This document shows positions 48,201 through 60,200 of a stretch of DNA of 64,000 nucleotides, piece by piece. The translations under genes were made by a program, and so were the position numbers. The stretch lies in NCBI RefSeq assembly GCF_963855985.1, contig NC_087111.1, positions 2,857,001 to 2,921,000 on the forward strand, read 5' to 3'. The DNA is from Ostrinia nubilalis (Eukaryota > Arthropoda > Insecta > Lepidoptera > Crambidae). Numbering within the stretch: the first letter of the stretch is position 1; each line of letters starts with the position of its first letter. A model generated the notes under the pieces. The model was not told where the DNA came from. It worked only from the letters and a program-made list of their open reading frames with translations, and ran no database searches.

Positions 48201-51200
48201 TAACCTGTAGCAAGGATGCGCGCCGCGATAAGCGGTTATCACGGCACACGGCAATTTATCGATTTTGCCCATACATTTTGACGTCGATAAGAGTATATCA
48301 CGGCGCGCATCCTAGACCGGCCGTAGGCCTAGGATGCGCGCCACATTAAACTTATCGAGACATTTTATCGATTTTGCACGATAAGCGCATACATTGTCGT
48401 AGGCAGATTTAGATACATTTGTCGTCTAAAATCGTCGATAAGATTTTATCATGGCGCGTATCCTAGCCCGGCTGGTATTGGACATATCATTTATATCACC
48501 TCATCGCTTATGCAGTCGGATTCAGATTTATCTGCGCCGTAACTCAGTCGAATAACACGGTGTCGTTGTGGTGTCCTTGATCCGATTCTGAGCACTTTCA
48601 ATCGGACATAAAAAATGTACTCGTAACTAACGATTGTTTTTGCGCATCACAAGGGGTTTTGATGTTTTAGAAGTGCTTAACGCGAAGTTTAGGTGCTTCA
48701 AAGAGCATAGGTGGGGTTATGCTCAATTTAGTTGTAAAATGTATTGGTTTGATAACAAAATTACCACGATATCTTATTTGATTTTGCGCATAGGTTCTTC
48801 GTATCACAACCAACTTAGCCTACAGACGTTAAATGTAAAACAGGCCTCAATGGTTTTAGGCGTTCTCAATATTTTGAGGCTTAAGGTCTTGCGGTGGTAG
48901 CCTTGGTTAGTTAGTTCGTCTATTGGGCAAGCAGTCGTCCCACGCTGGTTGCGGTCTCTACTCCAGTAATTTTCCATTATGTTATAAAACTTGAAAGGTG
49001 TGATCTTCACCGTGCTATCCAGCTTTCTTAAGAACTTTAAAACTGGATACTCCATTATTTTATAGAGTCGAAAGCCCATTGAACAGAGTAAAATAAATAT
49101 AAATGTTTGGCAAATCATTAATTAGCTAAAATAGTGCTTAATCAATGTTCATGTGTTTTATGAATAGGGTTCGTCAAAGGTTCATCATAATATGTACAAC
49201 AGTTTTTGGTCGGGACTGTGATATTGATGTACCAAATCCCGTTACCATGGTCCACCGGGCGTTCGAACCCGCGGCGTTTGAAGGAGTGCGTTGCTAATGC
49301 CTTTTTTGTTGAATCGCTGTTGCCGTGCGATGCTCTGGCCGATCACGCCATAATCTAACGCTAAACTGCGCGTGGTTAAATTGTTACGCTAAATAGGTGC
49401 AGTAAAGTTATCGTTAATGCAGTAGGATTTAAAATATTGCTCTGCTATAAATCATTGGACGTGTCGGAGCTATTTCACTGATACAAAAGTTATAATTAAG
49501 TATGCTCTATTCGGTCTATTCCGATTTGATCACCTGGCTTTGATCACCTAGGTGATCAAAGTCCACTTCCAGTGACAATTTAGAGTAGTCCACGCAGTGG
49601 TAGCTTGAGAAACTACAGACAAATCTATGTCCAGTAGGCAGTAGCAAGCAAAGGAAGCAAGATTTATTAAAGACCACATATTTGTGTACGTATTTATTCG
49701 AATTGCATTGCTAGAAGTTTTTATTTGCGAGCCTTAATGAAAGCATAAAGAATTGGAATAATATCCATAATTAACGTGCACGGAAATTGACCTAGCAGTT
49801 TTAATATGAATCTGTGCCAATATTTATGGTAATTTCCTTTCCTTGACCTTGTTTGGTTTTGGTAGTCGTGTAAACAAAGAGTTTCTTATATAACTTGACA
49901 CAGATTGGCGTTAGAAATGTTTACTAAACATAATGAACGCTAATAAAAATGTAGATTTCGAATAATTATAATACCTGCGAAATAAAGCTTTAGAACTGAA
50001 TAAAATATAGTAATATCGGATTCAGATCGCAAATTAAACGTTAACTGAACGAAGTAACTAGATACAAACCGTAGAGAAACGATCTCAATTACAACTGTCA
50101 TGTTTTTGTTAACTTCGAACTCTGCCTATGTTCTTCTGATTAATTTCCCCCAGGGTTAAATCGGCCTTAACTGGTTGGGTTTTTAATGTAGATTCTGCTA
50201 AACAGGAGTTGCAGCGGTGGGTAACCGTAACGATTGGGTATTGAGGGAATGTAGTCCAGTAGAAGACTGTTGATGACGACAATGAATTGTTGACTTAGGA
50301 CCGGTATACACTAAGGCTGGTTTTAGTGTCACGCGGACCGTCCGGTGCGGAACTGCGGACCCGCTCCGCACGGCCAATCTGTATGAACTTCTAAGGAGCG
50401 TTTTAGAGTAATGCGGTCCGCAGGAACCGCTCCGCTCCCTAGCAGTTCATACAGATCGGCTGTGCGGAACGATCCGCACTGACAGTCCGCGTGACACTAA
50501 AAACCAGCCTAAGGCGGAGCGGAGAAGTGGAAATAATGAAGTCTGATTGGTTATTGAAAACACTTCTCCGCTCTGACTTGGTGGAAACCGGCCCATAGAC
50601 TTAAATATGGTTTTAACGGTTTGGCCAGACTAACGTGGCATGTTGTTGCAGATGGTACGGCTACGAGAAGGACCACAACATCCTCGTGATGGACCTGCTG
50701 GGTCCATCACTCGAGGACCTCTTCAACTTCTGCTCGCGCCAGTTCACGATCAAGACTGTGCTTATGCTTGCAGGTACGTGACTATTCCATTTGTCTAGGG
50801 ATTTATAGATCATTTCATTACACCCGCGCCCCACCAATTTTTGGTCGAGGCACACGAGGGAAGCGCGGGGAGTTTGATCCGAGCAATCCGAGCGTCATTA
50901 TTGTAGTGTGCGTGTGCACTCATGGATAATTCAGCGTGTACCGATAACACTCAAACATTAGTGGGGCGCGTCTTCGTGGATGAAACGATCCATACCATTC
51001 CACTGTCTTTAAAGACTACAGAATTTTTGTCGGCCTATAGATTGTAGTTTAGTCGGGCTGTTAACATTGCACTTGGTATCGGTCGATTCCTCATACAAAT
51101 TAGAAGCCGACCAGACTATAGATAGACCGATAAAAATAGTCTGAAATCTGAGGGTAGTCTTACACTTAAAGAGAGAGCGACCCAAATAACAAAGGGAATC

Positions 51201-54200
51201 TTGGCCTTGGAAGAATCTCCACTCCCGTTTCTACCTCTCGCTAGTTCGCTATCCTTAAAAACCTTGATATGTTTATTTCTCTAATCAATTTACATCATCA
51301 CCCCAAACAACATAATGGAACAAAGATTTCAATGCATGTATGTCATTCAAACGTGTGTCGACCATTATTTTATTTCAATAACAAAACGTAAATAAATATG
51401 ATTTTGCTGCATCAATATTAATCGGTCGGCGATAATGCATCGTCGGTCGAATATCGATGCCAAATTAGAGTGATTAGTGAGTCTAGAATAGCACGAGCAG
51501 CACGCATTCTGATTGCAATTAGACGTATAAATAAATAAATATCAATATCCTTGGACATTTTACACTACGCTTCTAGTCCCAAACTAAGCAAAGCTTATGA
51601 CCGATTATTGCGAATCATCGGTTTTGTTATTCTTTATACGTTAATTAGAATCTTCAATGCTGGCTGGTTCCTTGTAATACGAGCATACATATTTTCAAGG
51701 TTTCTGATTGAAAACCATTAATTGTGATGATAATTATTAAATTAATTCAAAAGCTATTTTTCAAATAAATAATAGAAGTTCAAATCCATTTATAGAAACA
51801 TTCAGTTAGAACTGTTAAGATTGAGTCATTGTTAAAATTGAAGGTGGCTTTAACGTGTAATTTTAACTATCGGTCGTACATAGGACGATATTATTATATT
51901 ATTATGAGCATTTTGGGCGATCCAAGTTATTACAATTAGTTATTGGCTGTGTAATTATCAGAAACCATGTTTGTAGTACTTGTTGTTAATACAAATATTA
52001 CTTGATTCTTCTTCTACATCATGTCGATATTTGTTTTAGGACCCTTATAATTAACACCTAAAAGGTGAAAATGCACGCCAGCAGAAAGGGACTCAAAAAA
52101 ACTTTAATTTTGAACCTTAAGACAGAAAATGGCTTTAGGGCTGATTTTTAACTGAAGAATAAGTTTGGCACATTGACAGTTTCAGTATGGAAAATATGTC
52201 AAAATGACAGGTTTATTCTTCAGTTAAAAGTTAACTGATGATTGAAAAATCAGCCCTTAGTTGTATATTGATGATAACTAAAACTAAATCCTCCCACAGA
52301 CCAGATGCTCGGGCGCGTGGAGTTCATCCATTGCAAGTGCTTCATCCACCGGGACATCAAGCCGGACAACTTCCTCATGGGAATCGGCCGCCACTGCAAC
52401 AAGCTCTACATGATCGACTTCGGGCTCGCCAAGAAGTTCCGCGATTTGCGCACGCGCGCGCACATTTCTTACCGCGAGGACAAAAACCTGACCGGTGAGT
52501 GAAGTTGAACCTTATCGCGAGCGCACAAGGCACACTTCCCGACGGCAGCGGCCGCCACTGCCACAAGCTCTAAAGCCCGGTCTGTGAGCACGTAGAATTT
52601 TGTCCAATGACCCCAAGCTACCCATCCTTATCGCTCGCGCGTAATTATGTTGCTGTCGCGCTCGCACACTCACTGCGGGCACCCGCCGCACAGTCGCGAC
52701 AGCAGACTATACATGATCGACTTCGGGCTCGCCATGAAGTTCACATCTCGTACCGCGAGGACAAGAACTTGACCGGTGAGTGAAGTTGAACCTTATCCCG
52801 AGCGCACAAGGCACACTTCCCGACGGCAGCGGCCGCCACTGCAACAAGCTCACGTGATCGACTTCGGGCTCGCCAAAGAGTTCACATCTCATACCGCGAG
52901 GACAAGGATGTGACCGGTTAGTGCTTGGCGAATATGTTATCATAGGCTTATTCTCTACAAAGGCGTCATTTTGCACTTGGCCTACTGTGAACAATGGGCC
53001 CTGTAGTAGGTAAGCAGGTTAGGAGCTACGTCATTTCTAATAAATAAACAAGTATTATTGCTTTCTTTTTTCGGCCAGATAAAGCCGTGACATTATCCAC
53101 GGAAAGATTTGATCACAATATTGACACGGACTAAACAAGTATAGGGCTCAATTACATTTTGATTTGATTATGTTGTAACGAACCAGTTGACTTTTTATGA
53201 GCTCTCTCAAAAAGCTTATCTCCCAGGGTAGATCAGATCCTTCATTTGCTCTGGTAAATTGGAGAAATCGTGCTTCTGCAGTGGAGACTTAACTGATGAT
53301 GATCAAGTCCTTTATTCGCATAATATCAGATTCTCAAAATATCAGATTCTTAAAATATTAGATTATCGAAATAGCAGAATCTCAATATAACCGAAATTGG
53401 ACACTCAACGTGAAAAATATATTTGTATTACCTATACAGGGTGTCCAGAAAGTAGAGGTCAAGCCGAAATGAACATGTTATCTACTTTAAATAAATATGA
53501 AGAATACTAATTTAATTGCTGAGAAGTTACATAATATTTATGATACATGTTGCCGTGCTCCCCGCTATGAGTGGAGAGCAAGTTGGACGGTCAAGTTTCA
53601 GAAACCTGTGTAGTTTATGCGTATGATTGCCGCTGCATTTATTTTTAAATCTATGGGGATTTTTTTGTTTTAAATAAGTGTTTGTCTCATATTTAAAAAT
53701 AAATTTGATTTAAAAAATAAAATGTTGTCTTGATTGTACTTTGGCTATATTGAGAATCTGCTATTTTGATAATCTGATATTTTAAGAATCTGATATTTTG
53801 AGAATCTGATATTATGCGAATAAAGGAATAAAATGTTGTCTTGATTGTATTTTGGCTATATTGAGAATCTGTTATTTTGATAATCTGATATTTTAAGAAT
53901 CTGATATTTTGAGAATCTGATATTATGCGAATAAAGGAATAAAATGTTGTCTTGATTGTACTTTGGCTATATTGAGAATCTGCTATTTTGATAATCTGAT
54001 ATTTTAAGAATCTGATATTTTGAGAATCTGATATTATGCGAATAAAGGGATTAAGTACCGACAATGAGTTCGATCGTTTCTTGCACAGGCACGGCGCGTT
54101 ACGCATCGATCAACGCGCACCTCGGCATCGAGCAGTCGCGGCGGGATGACATGGAGTCACTCGGCTACGTACTTATGTATTTTAATAGGTGAGTTCGCGC

Positions 54201-57200
54201 TTGCTGATGTTTTTGATGTACCGAGACAAAATGAGAGTTAATTTTGATCCAAATGGTTTATTTTATACAAGATCAAATTAGTTTTAAAATAGTGTCAAAA
54301 GAAGTAGAAAATGAAGGTAAAAAAGCAATGAATAACTGAAGATTATTTATTTACTGCATTATTCATCTCATATTAGTGATTTTGCATACTAGTTTCTTGC
54401 AAAGCTACACAAAAATTTGTACGTCTTATGTGTAAAAAAAGATTTTTTATTAGAGCACAATTTTACACTTTATTTTGCCGCTATGACAATCTTAAAAATT
54501 ATAATTTACACTTTGAAGGACAATGTTTTGCTTTCTTTTGGAGGACAGCATAGTGTATATTTATGACTCACGTGTCTAGAAGATAAGGATGAGGATCTTC
54601 AAGGAAAATGGACTATTCTATGTTGGTACTGTGTACTGATATCATTCTTCTATCGAGTGGGCTATTGACTACTGACGTCACAAACCTGCTGTCACTATAG
54701 GCGTACGTGAATAGTCTGTTGATAAGTTGATAAATCAACTATTGGACAGGTATGCTCTAAAATGTATTGCTTGAGCCAGCTTGCAAGGATTGCACCAGGT
54801 TTTTAGTTTTTCAAACTCGCAATAACGTGCTAGGAGTCACAGGTACGGTGTTGTGCAAGGACATGTCGAAACGCGTTCTGAGTCACCCATATTAGTCACT
54901 TTCCAACGGCGCCATAGTGTAGTTATACACAGTAGGTCAATCTACTAGTAGACTGCGTGGTATTAGTCACGTACACAAGAATGTGGATGATAAAAAATAA
55001 ACCAAGCATTTTTGTCGGGTTATTTCTGTTAAAGAATATTACGGTAGGCCCAGGATGCGCGCCGCGATAAGCGTTTATCACTCCATTTTATCGATTAAAC
55101 GCGATAAGAAGCCCATCAATTTTGAACGTCTAAAATTATCGATATGATTTTATCACGGCGCGCATCCTAGCCCGGCTGATAGAGATATTAATATTATATT
55201 GGGACTTTCTGCATGCTTCACGTGCGTACTATAAAGTTAACTTACCGTATCCTACCTTGATTGTGTAGTAGCGTTCGGATCGCTATCTATTTACAGTTAA
55301 AAGCGATCCAAACGTATTGTGTGAGTATAATTTATGCATAAAATGAAACACAATACGGTATAACGATGTCCTTGACCTGGCTGCATTTGTGTTTTGTAAG
55401 TTTTGTCGCTGCAAATATAATTTTGCACACCGATATACACGATGCAGTTAGATGCTCAACCTTATTGTAGTGTTGTGATGTTGTTCAACAATAAAGTGCT
55501 TTGGTTAAATTGTCAACACAGCTTGACCTAGAATTAACAAAAGTTTCGAGGTCACCTAATTAGAAATTACAAACAGCAGATTCATGTCCAACAGTCCATG
55601 AGCCTTTACATTTCTCATTACTTTTTTCTTGACTCAATGTTTAGCACGGTTTGCCAGGCAGACCTTATTTTGCTTATAATAGTTATTATCTTTTATCCCT
55701 TTAGCTAGACAGAAGGCCAAAGGATTTTGATAGAAATCTTAAACGGATCAACCAGTCAGAACGGCAATAGACAGTTTGACACCATACCCCTATAATTCGA
55801 AACCACAACTTTTTTAAAAAGACCCTTCATTCTGGTCTTAAAAACTTAATTAATTTTAAATTACCTGTAAATTACGATTTTTGTTCGCATTGTAATTGAA
55901 AAAAGTAGTTTGATTGAGTTGACAAAATAGTGACGTCACTTGCTTGTAGTGCCATACAAAATCTATGGGAGAGTTTCGTTTTGACAGTTTTAAAAAGTAC
56001 GTCAATTGATTGGTGGTGTCAACATGTATATTAATATGTAATGTAACGCTCAATAATGCTGTAATATAATATGCTCTGTAACACAGTCTGTTCTGTCGTC
56101 TATACCAAGTAACATTACTGTGGTCAGTCATGTGTGTTTTCCACCAGTGTTTGTTCGCCACGCCATAATAATGGGACATACCGACACGCTTAACTATACT
56201 TACGAGCAAAAGTATGGAATCACCCCTTTGTGTTCCAAGCGATCTTAAGAACTGAATGACTATGTATTGTATGTATCTATGGTATCAATTTTAAGTTTAT
56301 AATATCTCCTTTAAAATGGTACCATTTTTATTGATCTTCTATTAGTCATTTAGTTCTTATGATCGCTCGGAATAAATAGCGTGATTCCATATTTTTGCTC
56401 GCGAGTGTAGTTGTGCAGTCGGGTGCGTTTCCGCGAAGTCCTTTTCCATAGCACAATGTGCAGTTGACAACGCTCCTGCAGTCTTTCCTTACACTATACT
56501 CGGCGCAAATACTTGTGGCAGGCGGTGTAATAATAAAACAGTGCATATCACGTTTTCTCTCACATTAACACGGTTTATGGTGACAGGCATAGCGTTGTTT
56601 GTAATACGTAATAATTAATAAAATATTGGCGAGTGTGCATCTTTGTTTCAAAGATTATTTATGGCCTCGCCTGCCACAAGTTTGCGTCGAGAATAAACGT
56701 ATCAATTGGCCAGTGGTAATAAGATTAATAAGAGTATATTTATCACATAATCATTTCAGCCACAGGATGTCCATTGCTAAACATAAGCCTCCATCAATGA
56801 TTTCCATGTTGTCCTGTTGACAGTGGCCTGCATCCTGTGCCTTCCTGCTACCTTTATGAGGTCATTGATCCACCTTGTGGATGGAAATCCCACGCTAAGC
56901 TTTCTGATACGTGGCCTCCACTACAGAACCTTGCTGCCCCATCGGCCGTCAGTTCTGCGTACTATGTGCCTTACCCATTGCCACTTAGCTTGCTAATCCG
57001 TCGGGCTATGTCAGCGACTTTAGTTCGTACGGTGAGTAATAAGTAGGTATATTGTGAATGTGTAATAACATTGTCCATTTTTTTGTCCCGACAGAGGATC
57101 GCTGCCGTGGCAAGGGTTGAAGGCCATCACGAAGAAACAGAAGTACGAGCGGATTAGCGAGAAAAAGATGTCTACACCTGTCGAGGTGCTGTGTAAGGTG

Positions 57201-60200
57201 AGTATTGTCGGCACGCTGTAATACGCCTTAGTAGTATGGAAATAGAGTCGTTATTAGACTTTTCTATATTCAATTTTGACCAAGATATGGCACTGATGAA
57301 AGTCAAAAAAGGGTTGCCACTGTCACCTTTTCTTTTGGGCCCTAACAGTTTTAAGACAAACATGGCAAGCAGCAGTATACATCAGACTTTTCTTCTGACC
57401 ATGCCATTTGTGTGAAGTTATCTTCGAATCCGTAGCCTAAAATCCTGTGTGGACACGGCACTGGGGGTCTGACGCAGAATGTCCACTTCGCAAAATAGGC
57501 ATTTCGCGAAATGCGCACATTTCCATACTAATATTATACAAACAAACTCTTCAGCCTTTACATTTGTGTAGAAAAGTCCGCATTTTTCGAAGTGCACATT
57601 CTGCGTCAGACCCCGGCAACTAAAATTAGAAATAGACTATTTATTTTATTCTAGATTTTTTGATGTTTTAACGATGGCATGGGACTGCCCTCATATCTAA
57701 CTAGACATTAGGAATGTCTGACGCAGTATATTGATAGGCGCTGCCCACATCGTCTGATAGTCGCCTTGGCTCAAAACTTGTTTATTACACCTATTTATAA
57801 ATGAGGGAGCGTCGTTACGTAGGTCAAGACAATTTACTAGTACAGATTTGTTTTTGAAACTCAATTTCATATTTTCAGTCAGCGTCAAATAATTTGTGTC
57901 ATCTAAAAAAGTAGCCAATAAGTTCGCAACACGTCTTTGTTACTGGGCCTAAGGCCCGGTTTTTTGATTCGTAGTTAAAATAACCAATTAGGCCAGTAGA
58001 ATTAAACACAAAAATTGATTAAATCGGAAATAATTCCTACAAAAGATTTTTTTGCTTTAATGGCTTCATTGGTTGCCCATTAAGACTCTCCTAAGTTTTC
58101 GACTTCGACGGAGTTGTGCTTAAGTGGTGGGGGCCCCCGAAAGGGGCGTTTTTTCGGTTTTCCGGTTATACCGCGTAAAGGACTTACCCTATCGAAAAGT
58201 GGTCTTCATGACGGTTAAAGGGCACTTAATCCTGCATTGAATAAGACCAAATTCATATGTTTTGGACAAACCGTTCTCGCGCTAAAGTTCGGCAAAGTAG
58301 AAAATATACGTATAATTAATGACCCTCTCCACGTCCAATGGCTTGTTACCCACATGCTTCCAAGCCTTGTAAAGGGTCGCCTTAACCAGTGTAACCCTAA
58401 CAAGGCTCACGAGTTTGATTCGCTTATCCTTGTTCGTCCCAGCCGTTCCTTAACTGCGGTTGCTGCACCTCTTCCTGGCACTCTCCTGAACGACTCTGTG
58501 TTACCTAATGTGGCTGCCCCTCTTCCTTGTACCCTCCTGTACGATTTCATTGCTTAGCCATATGCCTGGTCCAAGGTTCGACGCCACAAAATCAACTTCG
58601 TACGAGTGAAAATAGTTTAAATACTATTTCCCGTGCTTGCAACATTTTTCTTTACTGCTTCGCCTCTATTAGTCGTAGAGTGATTGTATATATCCTATAG
58701 CCTTCCTCAATGTATGAGCTATTCAACACAAAAATAATGATTTCAATCAAACTAGTAATTCTTAAGATTAGCGCGTTCAAACAAACAAACAAAAAACTCT
58801 TCAGCGTTTTAATATGAACTTGTTGTTGTTGATTTTTGGCGTCAAACCTTAGACCAGGCATACGGCTAGGCAACGTAGTCATGCAGGAAGACACAAGGAA
58901 GAGGGGCAGCCACAGTAGGTAACACAGAGTCGTTCAGGTGAGTGCCAGGAAGAGGTGCAGCAACCGCAGTTAAGGAACGGCTGGGACGAACAAGGATAGG
59001 CGCATCAAGCTCGTAAGCCTTGATAGGGTTACACTGGTTGAGGTGGCCCTTTTCAAGACTTGGAAGCCTGTGGGTAACAAACCATTGGACGTGGAGAGGG
59101 TCATTAATTATACGTATATTTTCTACTTTGCCGAACTTTAGCGCGAGAACGGTTTGTACAAAACATATGAATTTGGTCTTATTCAATGCAGGATTAAGTG
59201 CCCTTCAACCGTCATGAAGACCACTTTTTGATAGGGTAAGTCCTTTACGCGGTATAACCGGAAAACCGAAAAAATGCCCCTTTCGGGGGCCCCCACCACT
59301 TAAGCACAACTCCGTCGAAGTCGAAAACTTAGGAGAGTCTTAATGGGCAACCAATGAAGCCATTAAAACAATAAAATCTTTTGTAGGAATTATTTCCGAT
59401 TTAAAAGCTAATTCTACTGGACTAAATATAGTTCCAAAATACTGAACTGTCCTATCCATGACAGTGACAGTGGGGCGCCACCGTCAATACCGAATCGCTG
59501 GTTCCGATTTTTGCCATGTTGGAAACCGTATAGTTGAACGATGGTAGCGCCCCCCTGTCATTGAGTTTGGTGGGACAGTTTAGCGTGGGTCATCTATAGT
59601 CAAATTTGACAGATGTCAAAAGACAAGTGGTTAAATATCAGAAAAAAATGTTTTTCAAACAATGATTAGCTTGACTTTTAGTACATTTTTTAACCATTAG
59701 TTAACATTTTGTTAATATTTAACCATTAGTAGCAAAATTTAACAATTTGTTATTTTAACTATGAATCAAAAAACTGGGCCTAAGGTTGTGTTGTTAACTT
59801 TTTGACCACTCTCACGAACTATTTGACGCTGACTGAAGGTATCTGACAGACATGATGAAGGTCCCTTGACTAACTAGTCTTGTAGACGAGATTAAGAAAA
59901 TAAATTGACATTTACCGTCGTCTGGTACCCATAGTACAAGCTTTGCTTAGTTTGGGACTAGATATCGCAGTGTAAAATGTCCAAGGATATTTATTATTAT
60001 TATTTACCCGAGCGTTGACAAGGCAACGAGTCTTGTCTTTCGGAATTGAATAAAGCTCGGTTTCCACCAAGACGGAGTGGAGAAATGTTTTGAAGAACCA
60101 ATCAGATTGAGTGAAATTGACTAAATGAAATCTCATTGGTTTCAAAACATTTCTCCGCACAGCTTTGGTGGAAACCGGGCCTAAAACAATAAAGTTGGTA

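Noticed and set aside
53693..54106. 137-codon minus-strand frame
   Set aside because: It follows the 110-bp tandem repeat and overlaps CK1 exon 5 on the other strand.
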